From contig NZ_NNBP01000023.1 in the NCBI RefSeq assembly GCF_002803155.1, positions 1-64,000 on the forward strand: a DNA stretch of 64,000 nucleotides, given 5' to 3'. Within the stretch, counting starts at the first letter, position 1. Each line of letters starts with the position of its first letter. This document shows positions 8,601-16,364 of this stretch, one piece after another. The DNA is from Streptomyces sp. CB02959 (GTDB lineage Bacteria > Actinomycetota > Actinomycetes > Streptomycetales > Streptomycetaceae). The translations under genes and the position numbers were made by a program. The notes below the pieces were generated by a model. The model was not told the origin of the DNA. It was given only the letters and a program-made list of their open reading frames with translations, and ran no database searches.

Positions 8601-9929
8601 CTACTTGATGGCGTTGATCAGTTCGCCGTCCGAGGTGTCCCCGCTCAGCTCCCAGAAGAACGTCCCGCCCAGTCCCTGGGCGTCCTTGTAGGCCATCTTG
8701 GTGCCGATGGTCTGCGGGGTGTCGTAACTCCACCACTGGTCACCGCACTTGGCGTACGCGGTGCCGCCCACGGTGCCGGTGGCCGGGCAGCGGCTCTTGA
8801 TCACCTTGTAGTCGTCGATGCCCGCCTCGTACTTGCCGGGCGCCGCACCGGTCGCGGTGCCGCCCGGCGCGTCCTGGGTGACGCCCGACCAGCCGCGGCC
8901 GTAGAAGCCGATGCCCAGCAGCATCTTGTCCGCCGGCACGCCGAGCTTCTTGAGCTTGGCGATGGTGTCGGTGGTGTTGAACCCGGCCTTCGGTATGCCG
9001 TTGTACGACGTCAGCGGGGAGTGCGGGGCGGTCGGCCCCTTGGCGTCCCACGCGCCGAAGTAGTCGTAGGTCATCGGGTCGTACCAGTCGACGTACTGCG
9101 CCGCGGCCCCGTAGTCGGTGGCGTCCATCTTGCCGCCGTCCGAGGCGTCCGCGGTGATCGCCGCGGTAACCAGGCTGCTCTGGCCGAACTTCTCCCGCAG
9201 CGCCTTGAGGACGCCGGTGAAGGCGTCCTTGCCGCTGGTGTCGCAGGACAGGCCGCAGGCGTTGGGGTACTCCCAGTCGACGTCGATGCCGTCGAAGACG
9301 TCGGCCCAGCGCTTGTCCTTGACCAGGTCGTAGCAGGACTGGGCGAACGCCGCGGGGTTCTTGGCGGCCTCGCCGAACCCGCCCGACCAGGTCCAACCGC
9401 CGAACGACCACAGCACCTTGAGGTTGGGGTGCAGCTTCTTGAGCTTGCGCAGCTGGTTGAAGTTGCCGCGCAGACCGCTGGGGTCGTCCCAGGTGTCGGC
9501 CTTGCCGTCGACGCTCTGGTCGGCGGTGAACGCCTTGTCGTAGTCGGCGTAGGAGTCGCCGATGGCGCACTTGCCGCCCTGGACGTTGCCGAACGCGTAG
9601 TTGATGTGCGTCAGCTTGGCCGCGGAGCCGGAGGTCTCGATGTTCTTGACCTGGTAATTGCGGTCGTAGATGCCCCAGTTGGCGAAGTACCCGACGACCT
9701 TGTTCCCGGCCGCGGTGGTCTGGGCCGCGGTGACCGGGTGGGCGGCGGTGGGGGCGCCGGTCGGCGACAAGAAGGGGTACTGCGAAGCGGTTCCTGCCGG
9801 GGCGGTGGCGGGCGACGGGTGGGCAGAGGCGGAACCGGCGAAGAGGGTGCCGGCCAGGGCCGCGGTACACAGGGCGGTCGCGGCGGCGATCAGCTTCCGC
9901 GGCGCTCGCGTCCGGTGCGGTCTGAGCAT
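8601..9929 (-). CDS. Secreted chitinase, glycoside hydrolase family 18
   Basis: A 442-aa endochitinase. A signal peptide (about 1-36, ending ASA-HPSP) precedes a GH18 TIM barrel. The catalytic motif DGIDVDWE is at 213-220 with acid/base Glu220. Other conserved GH18 pieces are SFGGWTWSGGF (about 175-185) and the MTYDYFGAWD segment. There is no separate chitin-binding domain, so it resembles single-domain streptomycete ChiC/D-type catalytic cores. The ATG at 9929 has GAGGAGA upstream. It hydrolyses extracellular chitin to N-acetylglucosamine oligomers. Its promoter holds two DasR-type boxes (see 10024-10066), so expression is probably relieved by aminosugar phosphates. Confidence 0.95.
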   Translation of the reverse strand: MLRPHRTRAPRKLIAAATALCTAALAGTLFAGSASAHPSPATAPAGTASQYPFLSPTGAPTAAHPVTAAQTTAAGNKVVGYFANWGIYDRNYQVKNIETSGSAAKLTHINYAFGNVQGGKCAIGDSYADYDKAFTADQSVDGKADTWDDPSGLRGNFNQLRKLKKLHPNLKVLWSFGGWTWSGGFGEAAKNPAAFAQSCYDLVKDKRWADVFDGIDVDWEYPNACGLSCDTSGKDAFTGVLKALREKFGQSSLVTAAITADASDGGKMDATDYGAAAQYVDWYDPMTYDYFGAWDAKGPTAPHSPLTSYNGIPKAGFNTTDTIAKLKKLGVPADKMLLGIGFYGRGWSGVTQDAPGGTATGAAPGKYEAGIDDYKVIKSRCPATGTVGGTAYAKCGDQWWSYDTPQTIGTKMAYKDAQGLGGTFFWELSGDTSDGELINAIK

Positions 9930-10023
9930 GTCTTCTCCTCGGAGGGGGGCGAGGGTGGAGCATGGCGGCGTTCCGGCCCGCATGCCTGCCGAATTGGCAT
10001 GAACGCGCGGAACGTTGGGGGAG

Positions 10024-10066
10024 AAGTTAGAAGGACTAGACCACTGAGTCAATGGTTCGGACCAAT
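10024..10066 (-). promoter_or_regulatory. Chitinase promoter with two DasR-like (dre) boxes
   Basis: On the minus strand TTGACT (10052-10047) and TAACTT (10029-10024) are separated by exactly 17 bases. Box 1 (10066-10051) reads ATTGGTCCGAACCATT and box 2 (10045-10030) reads AGTGGTCTAGTCCTTC. They match the DasR consensus AGTGGTCTAGACCACT at 11 and 12 of 16 positions. Box centres are 21 bases apart, two helical turns. One box lies just upstream of the -35, the other in the spacer, the layout described for streptomycete chi promoters. Confidence 0.8.
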
Positions 10067-10293
10067 TTGCCGAGCGTGCGGGCACCCCGCCTCCCCGTCC
10101 GGAACCGCCGGGCAATTGAAGATCAACCCGTGACGCCGGGCCGCTGATCGGGCATACTCCTAGCGCCACAGCCGCAGGTCATCGCCTTCCGGGACCCGGG
10201 ACGCGATCATCGGCGAGGCACGACGGAATCCGGCGCCGCCGCCCACCCCATGCGCGCGTCGCCGCAGCGCCCGAAAGGGAGGAGAGCGCCGCC

Positions 10294-11466
10294 ATGACCG
10301 AGTACGTCCCCGCGCCGGTGGACCGCAGGCTGCCGACCGAGGAGGCCCGCGACCTGATGGCCTTGGTACGGGAACTCGCCGAGCGCGAGATCCGGCCAAC
10401 CGCCGCCGAAGAAGAGGAAGCCGGCCGCTTCCCGCGCGCCCTGTTCACCCTGCTCTCCGAATCCGGCCTGCTCTCGCTTCCGTACGCCGAGGAATTCGGC
10501 GGCGGCAACCAGCCCTACGAGGTCTACCTCCAGGTCCTGGAGGAGCTCGCGGCCGCCCGCCTCACCGTCGGCCTCGGTGTCAGCGTGCACACCCTGGCCT
10601 GCCACGCGCTCGCCGGATTCGGCACCAAGGAGCAGCGCGCCGAGCACCTCCCGGCCATGCTCGGCGGCGGTCTGCTCGGCGCCTACTGCCTCTCCGAGCC
10701 CGCCGCCGGCTCCGACGCCGCCGCCCTGACCACCCGCGCCACCCGGAGCGGCGACACCTGGACCCTGGAAGGCACCAAGGCGTGGATCACCCATGGCGGG
10801 GTGGCTGACTTCTACACCGTGCTGGCCCGTACCGGCGACAGCGGTGCCCGCGGCATCACCGCCTTCCTGGTGCCCGGTGACGCCGAGGGGCTCAATCCCG
10901 CCAAGCCCGAGCGCAAGATGGGCATGAAGGGCTCCCCGACCGCGCAGCTGCACTTCGACGGGGTCCAGGTACCCGACTCCCGCCGCATCGGCGACCAGGG
11001 CCAGGGCTTCTCGATCGCCCTCTCCGCCCTGGACTCCGGCCGCCTCGGCATCGCCGCCTGCGCCATCGGCCTCGCCCAGGCGGCGCTGGACGAGGCGCTG
11101 GCCTACACCGCCGGGCGGCGCCAGTTCGGCCGCCCGGTCGCCGACTTCCAGGGCCTGCGGTTCATGCTCGCGGACATGGCGACCCAGGTGGAGGCGGGCC
11201 GGGCGCTGTACCTCAGCGCCGCCCGGCTGCGCGACGCCGGTCTGCCGTTCTCCAAGGAGGCGGCGATGGCCAAGCTGTTCTGCACGGACACCGCGATGCG
11301 GGTCACCACCGACGCCGTCCAGCTGCTCGGCGGCTACGGCTACACCCTCGACTTCCCGGCCGAGCGCTACATGCGCGAGGCCAAGATGCTGCAGATCGTC
11401 GAGGGCACCAACCAGATCCAGCGGATGGTGATCGCCCGGCACCTGGCGGGCCCCGAGTCGAACTGA
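10294..11466 (+). CDS. Acyl-CoA dehydrogenase
   Basis: A 390-aa flavoprotein of the acyl-CoA dehydrogenase family, catalysing the first, alpha-beta desaturation step of acyl-CoA oxidation with transfer of electrons to ETF. The family signatures are visible: YCLSEPAAGSDAA (about 130-142), the FAD-contact segment GRRQFGRPVADFQ, LLGGYGYTLDFP, and the base Glu370 in IVEGTNQIQR. Length matches short/medium-chain members. It has GGGAGGA upstream of the ATG. It stands alone: no ETF, enoyl-CoA hydratase or CoA ligase gene is adjacent, so chain length and pathway cannot be inferred. Confidence 0.93.
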   Translation: MTEYVPAPVDRRLPTEEARDLMALVRELAEREIRPTAAEEEEAGRFPRALFTLLSESGLLSLPYAEEFGGGNQPYEVYLQVLEELAAARLTVGLGVSVHTLACHALAGFGTKEQRAEHLPAMLGGGLLGAYCLSEPAAGSDAAALTTRATRSGDTWTLEGTKAWITHGGVADFYTVLARTGDSGARGITAFLVPGDAEGLNPAKPERKMGMKGSPTAQLHFDGVQVPDSRRIGDQGQGFSIALSALDSGRLGIAACAIGLAQAALDEALAYTAGRRQFGRPVADFQGLRFMLADMATQVEAGRALYLSAARLRDAGLPFSKEAAMAKLFCTDTAMRVTTDAVQLLGGYGYTLDFPAERYMREAKMLQIVEGTNQIQRMVIARHLAGPESN

Positions 11467-11586
11467 GCCACCGGGGGCGGGGCCGGTCGGTGCCCCGCTC
11501 CACCGGCCGTTCCGCACGACCGCGGTCGGCCGGGGCGCACTCCCGCACCGCGCCCCACCGGTGCCCTCGGCGGTCGTCCCGCCCGG

Positions 11587-12744
11587 TCACCGCCCGAGCC
11601 CCTTCATCCCGGTGGCCGTCCCGATCGCCACCACCACGGCGTCCGGCTCGGTCGCCAGGCCGCGGGCCGCCGCCACCGCGACCGCGGACGACGGCTCCAG
11701 CAGCAGCCCCTCCGCGGCCAGCCGCCGGTATTCGGCCATGGTCACCTCGTCGTCCACCGCCACCGCGGTACCGCCGGTGCGCCACAGCGCGTCGAGCCCC
11801 TGCCAGCACGGCCGCTGCTCGCCCAGCGAGAACGCCACCGACGGGCCTCCGGCCACCCGGGTCCGCTCCTGCTCGGCCCGGTCGGCGTGGCGCAGCGCGG
11901 CGGTGAACGGCGCCGCCGGCGCGGCCTCCGCGGCCACCAGCCGGGGCACCTCGGCGATCAGCCCGGCACCCGCCAACTCCCGGAAACCGCGGGCGATTCC
12001 GGCCAGCAGATCGGCCCGGCTGGTGGGCACCACCACCGCGTCGATCCGCCGCCCCGCGAAGTCCCGCGCCAGTTCGTGGGCGACCGACTTGTAGCCCTCG
12101 TTGGCGTACGGGTTCCCGCCCGGCGACGGCGCCGAGAAGCTGGTCAGCGGGTACCACCCGTGCTCCGCGACGGCCGCGGCCATCGCCGCGTTGCGCTCCG
12201 CCGTGCTGCCCCGGTGCACCACCCGCTCGGCCCCCAGCGCGTCGATCTGCGCCCGGAGCCCGGCCGGTACCGCGTCGGTGGTGAACACCACGCAGCGCAG
12301 CCCGGCCCGGGCGGCGTAGGCCGCGGCCGCCGCTCCGGCGTTGCCCGAGGACGCCGCGGCCACGGTGTCCGCCCCGGCCGCCAGCGCCGCCGCCACCCCC
12401 ACGGACATCGCCCGGTCCTTGTGCGACCCGGTCGGATTGCCGCCCTCGTACTTCAGCCACAACTCGCTCACCGGGGCGAGTTGTTGAGGTGCGTCCGCAA
12501 GCGTGGTGCGCAGTCGTACGACGGGTGTGTTCCCCTCGCCGAGGGTGATCGGCGGGCCGGGCACCGGCAGTGCCGTCGGCCAGCCCCAGGGGCCGCCCGG
12601 GTACGCCGCGAGGTCCAGGCCGGTCAGATCCGCCAGCGGGGGCGGGGTGTTGACGCCGACGCCGTCGCGGGCGCAGGACGGGCAGCCGGTGAAGCCGTTC
12701 GCGGCACGGCCGCAACGCGGGCAACGCAAGGGGGCGGGGGGCAT
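11587..12744 (-). CDS. Threonine-synthase-like PLP-dependent enzyme with N-terminal zinc ribbon
   Basis: A 385-aa fold-type II PLP enzyme. An N-terminal CPRCG...CPSC pair (residues 8-24) looks like a small zinc ribbon. The PLP lysine is Lys109 in NPTGSHKDRA, and SSGNAG (about 145-150) is the phosphate-binding loop. This composition is typical of archaeal/actinobacterial threonine synthases that convert O-phosphohomoserine to threonine, but related enzymes (cysteate synthase, diaminopropionate lyase) share it and no hom/thrB genes are nearby. The ATG at 12744 has AGGAG eight bases upstream; a GTG-type start 126 bases earlier would add a Cys-rich leader with no support. Confidence 0.8.
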   Translation of the reverse strand: MPPAPLRCPRCGRAANGFTGCPSCARDGVGVNTPPPLADLTGLDLAAYPGGPWGWPTALPVPGPPITLGEGNTPVVRLRTTLADAPQQLAPVSELWLKYEGGNPTGSHKDRAMSVGVAAALAAGADTVAAASSGNAGAAAAAYAARAGLRCVVFTTDAVPAGLRAQIDALGAERVVHRGSTAERNAAMAAAVAEHGWYPLTSFSAPSPGGNPYANEGYKSVAHELARDFAGRRIDAVVVPTSRADLLAGIARGFRELAGAGLIAEVPRLVAAEAAPAAPFTAALRHADRAEQERTRVAGGPSVAFSLGEQRPCWQGLDALWRTGGTAVAVDDEVTMAEYRRLAAEGLLLEPSSAVAVAAARGLATEPDAVVVAIGTATGMKGLGR

Positions 12745-12917
12745 CGTCGTCGCTCCTGGGGTCGGGGCCGGGCCACGGTGGACGAGCGCGACGGTAACAG
12801 GCGTAAAGCGGCAGTGCCACCTACATATTTCGAGGGTGTGGCCGCTCGCCAATATCTGACGTACCGTCAATTCCTCGTTTCCCGGTGATCCCCGTGCGAC
12901 CGCGCCCAGGAGGGACC

Positions 12918-14072
12918 GTGTCCGACCGCCCGATCCCGCTCGACGAATACCCGATCCACCAAGTCCCGCTCTCCATGCGGCAGGTGGCCACCAGCGACCG
13001 CAACGCCTACGACCGCTGCATCTTCCACGTCCTGGACCACACCGGCCGCGCCCTGCTCATCGCCGGCCTCGGCGTCTACCCCAACACCGGCGTCATCGAC
13101 GCCTACGCCACCCTCCGCCTCGGCGACCGGCTGCACGCCGTCCGGGCCTCCGACGCGCTCACCGACGACCGCCTGGCACTCACCGTCGGCCCGCTCACCC
13201 TCACCGTCGAAGAACCCCTGCGCCGCATCCGGCTCACCTGCGCCCCCGACCCCGCAGACCCCGACGGCCTGTCCTACGACCTGACCTGGACCGCGTCCTT
13301 CCCCGCCACCTGGGAACCGCACCACACCCAGCACCGCGGCGGCCGACTGATCCTGGAGGGCCGCCGCTTCGTCCAGGCCGGCACCTGCACCGGCACCCTC
13401 CGCGCGGCCGGCGAACAGCTCACCGTCACACCGGGGGAGTGGACCGGCACCCGCGACCGGAGTTGGGGCGTGCGCCCGATACCCGGCGAGGACGGCGGCC
13501 GGGCCGCCGCCGAGTCGCCGACGCAAGGGTTCCACTGGATCTGGTGCCCGGTCCGCTTCGACGACCGGTTCGTCATGGTCATCGTCCAGGAGGACGCCGA
13601 CGGCCACCGCACCCTCAACGAGGCGCTGCTGGTCCGCGACGGCGCCCCCGACCGCCAACTGGGCTGGCCGCAGGCCGACATCAGCTACCGCCCCGGCACC
13701 CGCCACCCCGAACGCGCCGTCCTCCACCTCGCCGACCCCGGCCGCAGGCCCCTCGAACTCACCGCCGAGGTCCTCACCTCCTCACCACTCGCCCTCGGCG
13801 CGGGCTACCCACCCGCCGACGACTGGCAGCACGGCACCTGGCAGGGCCGCGGCTGGACCGACCGACGCGTCTACGACCTCTCCGACCCGACCGCCCACCC
13901 GCTCGCCGCCTACGGCGTCACCGACCACGCCGCCCGCTTCACCCTCGACGGCCGCACCGGCTACGGCATCTTCGAACACGGCAGCTTCGGCCGCCACGAC
14001 CCCAGCGGCTTCACCGGCTACGACTCCGTCGCCCCGGACCGCGCCGGCCGCCCCGGAGAGGCCGCCCGATGA
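12918..14072 (+). CDS. CrtC-like lipocalin-fold protein (DUF7064/7065 type)
   Basis: A 384-aa cytoplasmic protein without signal peptide or membrane segment. The pattern of short beta strands and conserved Trp/Gly/His positions (RDRSWGVRP, FHWIWCPVRFDDRF, GYGIFEHG) recalls the hydroxyneurosporene-hydratase (CrtC)/tandem-lipocalin fold, used for hydrophobic ligands. The GTG at 12918 has GGAGGGA immediately upstream. Its stop overlaps the start of the phosphotransferase gene in an ATGA, so both are made together. The substrate is unknown; a steroid, terpenoid or fatty-acyl compound is a reasonable guess but not shown. Confidence 0.65.
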   Translation: MSDRPIPLDEYPIHQVPLSMRQVATSDRNAYDRCIFHVLDHTGRALLIAGLGVYPNTGVIDAYATLRLGDRLHAVRASDALTDDRLALTVGPLTLTVEEPLRRIRLTCAPDPADPDGLSYDLTWTASFPATWEPHHTQHRGGRLILEGRRFVQAGTCTGTLRAAGEQLTVTPGEWTGTRDRSWGVRPIPGEDGGRAAAESPTQGFHWIWCPVRFDDRFVMVIVQEDADGHRTLNEALLVRDGAPDRQLGWPQADISYRPGTRHPERAVLHLADPGRRPLELTAEVLTSSPLALGAGYPPADDWQHGTWQGRGWTDRRVYDLSDPTAHPLAAYGVTDHAARFTLDGRTGYGIFEHGSFGRHDPSGFTGYDSVAPDRAGRPGEAAR

Positions 14073-15199
14073 GCGCCGCACCGCGCCCCCGCACCACCAC
14101 CCGCGACCCCGAAGAGCTCACCCGGCGACTCTCCGCCTGGCTCGCCACCCGCCTCCCCGGCGCCCGCGCCACCGAGGCCACCGTGCCCGCCTCCAACGGC
14201 ATGTCCAGCGAGACCCTGCTCTTCGCCATCGACCACCCGGACCCGCCGTCCCCCGCGCTCTCGGCCGCGTTCGCGCAGGCAGGGGCCCCCACCTCGTGCG
14301 CCCTCCGGCTCGCCGCCGACCCCGCCGCGTACACGATCTTCCCGCGCTACGACATGCCCCGGCAGTACCGCACCATGGAACTGGTCGCCGACCGCACCGA
14401 CCTGCCGGTGCCCCGCACCCTCTGGCTGGAGGAGGACCCCGCGCACCTCGGCGCGCCGTTCTTCGTCATGGCCCGCGCCACCGGCCGGGTACCGCCCGAC
14501 GTCATGCCCTATACGTACGAGGGGAGTTGGCTGCACGACGCGACGGACGGCGAACGCGACCGGCTGGAGGCGGCCAGCGTCTCCGTCCTCGCCCGCCTGC
14601 ACGACCAAGTCCCCGCGGAATCGGCGGAGTTCCTCGCACTGCCCGGCACCGGCACCGCCTTGCGCCGCCACGTCGACGCCCAACACGCCTACTACACCTG
14701 GGTGGTCGACGGACTCCCGCGCTCCCCGCTCATCGAGCGCGGCTTCGCCTGGCTCGCCGACCACTGGCCCGAGGACCCCGGCGGCACGGTACTCACCTGG
14801 GGCGACGCCCGGATCGGCAACATCGTGTACGACGGTTTCGAACCGGCCGCGGTCCTCGACTGGGAGATGGCCGCCCTCGGCCCCCGCGAACTCGACCTGG
14901 GCTGGATGATCTACCTCCACCGCTTCTTCCAGGACCTCACGGAGTCCGGCGGCCAGCCCGGACTGCCCGATCTGCTGCGCCGCGACCGCGTCGAGAGCCG
15001 CTACGCCCAGCTGACCGGGCACCAACCGCGCGCAATGGAGTTCCACACCCTCTACGCGGCCCTGCGGCACGCCATCGTGATGCTCAGGGTGGCCTACCGC
15101 CAGGTCCACTTCGGTGAGGTGCCGGTCCCGGCCGACGCCGACGGGCTGATCCTGCACCGGGACACGTTGGAGGAGATGCTCGCCGGCCGCTACTGGTGA
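14069..15199 (+). CDS. APH-type phosphotransferase (ACAD10/11-like)
   Basis: A 376-aa aminoglycoside-phosphotransferase-fold kinase. The catalytic loop reads TWGDARIGNIVYD, in which Trp replaces the usual His of the Brenner motif but Asp and Asn are kept. The metal-binding segment is VLDWEMAALGPRELDLGW. These features, and the length, match the phosphotransferase group related to the kinase part of ACAD10/11, which phosphorylates hydroxyacyl compounds, rather than antibiotic resistance kinases. Start ATG overlaps the preceding stop (ATGA). Together with the lipocalin-like partner it forms a two-gene operon; substrate unknown. Confidence 0.8.
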   Translation: MSAAPRPRTTTRDPEELTRRLSAWLATRLPGARATEATVPASNGMSSETLLFAIDHPDPPSPALSAAFAQAGAPTSCALRLAADPAAYTIFPRYDMPRQYRTMELVADRTDLPVPRTLWLEEDPAHLGAPFFVMARATGRVPPDVMPYTYEGSWLHDATDGERDRLEAASVSVLARLHDQVPAESAEFLALPGTGTALRRHVDAQHAYYTWVVDGLPRSPLIERGFAWLADHWPEDPGGTVLTWGDARIGNIVYDGFEPAAVLDWEMAALGPRELDLGWMIYLHRFFQDLTESGGQPGLPDLLRRDRVESRYAQLTGHQPRAMEFHTLYAALRHAIVMLRVAYRQVHFGEVPVPADADGLILHRDTLEEMLAGRYW

Positions 15200-15224
15200 A
15201 CCGCCGCGGCCGGCGTCCGGAACG

Positions 15225-15650
15225 TCAGCCCCGGCGGCGGGCGCGGGGCACCCGGGCCGACCGCTCACCCGGCCCGCCGGGGTGCGAGAACGGCTGGCGA
15301 CGCCAGTCCAGGCCCTCCGGGAGCGTCAACAGGATGGCCACGTCCTGCTCCTGGGCGTCCATCATGTCGTCGGTGTCCGGGGCGTCGGCCGCCGGCCGGC
15401 CGGAGCCCTGGCACACCGTCAGCGCGAACGGGTTCCACGGCGAGACGCACAGCGCGTGCTCCGGAAGCGTGTCCTCGTCCGCCAGCAGCGCGATCGGCTG
15501 CCCGCAGTCCGGGCAGGTCACGCGGTAGATCTCGTAGGTGTCGAACGGATCGTCCACAGCGTCCTCGACCGGGAAGCCGAAACTGTCGCCCTCCTGGGCG
15601 CCGACCTGGGCTGCGGCGGATTCCTGCTTCAGGCGTCGCATGATGTCCAT
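15225..15650 (-). CDS. Small hypothetical protein with cysteine-rich centre
   Basis: A 141-aa (or 138-aa from the ATG at 15641) acidic protein of unknown function. The central part carries VTCPDCGQPIALL, then single cysteines in HALCVSP and LTVCQGS, which could form a four-Cys zinc site. The tail is Arg/Pro rich. GAGGGG lies upstream; its spacing favours the internal ATG at 15641, so the start is uncertain. It is transcribed divergently from the Lrp-type regulator and ends within 26 bases of the phosphotransferase stop. Confidence 0.6.
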   Translation of the reverse strand: MDIMRRLKQESAAAQVGAQEGDSFGFPVEDAVDDPFDTYEIYRVTCPDCGQPIALLADEDTLPEHALCVSPWNPFALTVCQGSGRPAADAPDTDDMMDAQEQDVAILLTLPEGLDWRRQPFSHPGGPGERSARVPRARRRG

Positions 15651-15851
15651 CCCCCTCGGGTGGGCCACTCGGACCGCTGATTTCGTTCGTGTGACCGGCG
15701 GTCTCGGCCAACACCAGCAATGCCCTTCATGCCGGGCGCATAATCGCCGACGCCCCTCGGACCCGGCGTCACCGGTGTGGCATTCCTCACATGACCCGGT
15801 GTGCGGGTGTCCACGATCCGGTGCGCGCTGCGCACACGCGCCCGCGCACAG

Positions 15852-15857
15852 TAGGTT
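15852..15857 (+). promoter_or_regulatory. -10 element of a leaderless Lrp-family gene
   Basis: TAGGTT lies six bases before the GTG at 15864. No Shine-Dalgarno sequence is present. The spacing places the transcription start on the start codon, so the mRNA is probably leaderless. Confidence 0.6.
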
Positions 15858-15863
15858 GAGCGG

Positions 15864-16304
15864 GTGGAGGAGTTGGACCGACAAATCGTGGATCTGCTCG
15901 TCAAGGACGGGCGGATGAGCTACACCGACCTGGGCAAGGCCACCGGCCTGTCCACCTCGGCGGTGCACCAGCGCGTGCGCCGCCTGGAACAGCGCGGGGT
16001 GATCCGCGGCTACGCCGCCATCGTCGACCCCGAAGCCGTGGGCCTGCCGCTCACCGCCTTCATCTCGGTCAAACCCTTCGACCCCAGCGCCCCGGACGAC
16101 ATCGCCGACCGGCTCGCCGAGGTCCCCGAGCTGGAGGCGTGCCACAGCGTCGCGGGCGACGAGAACTACATCCTCAAGGTCCGGGTCGCCGCCCCGCTGG
16201 AGCTGGAGCACCTGCTCACCCGCATCCGCAGCCTGGCCGGCGTCTCGACCCGCACCACGGTGGTGCTCTCCACCCCCTACGAGGCCCGCCCGCCGCGGAT
16301 CTGA
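15864..16304 (+). CDS. Lrp/AsnC family transcriptional regulator
   Basis: A 146-aa regulator. Residues 1-50 are an AsnC-type winged HTH (LDRQIVDLL, SYTDLGKATGLSTSAVHQRV). Residues about 60-140 form the RAM/ACT-like ligand domain, with the GDENYILKVR segment in which feast/famine regulators bind amino acids. The GTG start has a -10 hexamer six bases upstream and no ribosome site, indicating a leaderless message. It precedes an amidohydrolase gene in the same direction by 60 bases and may regulate it or itself; the effector is not known. Confidence 0.9.
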   Translation: MEELDRQIVDLLVKDGRMSYTDLGKATGLSTSAVHQRVRRLEQRGVIRGYAAIVDPEAVGLPLTAFISVKPFDPSAPDDIADRLAEVPELEACHSVAGDENYILKVRVAAPLELEHLLTRIRSLAGVSTRTTVVLSTPYEARPPRI

Positions 16305-16364
16305 CCGTCCGGGAGCCGACCCCCGGGCGCCGGGCACCCCCGCGCAGGGGCGAGACTGTCCGGT

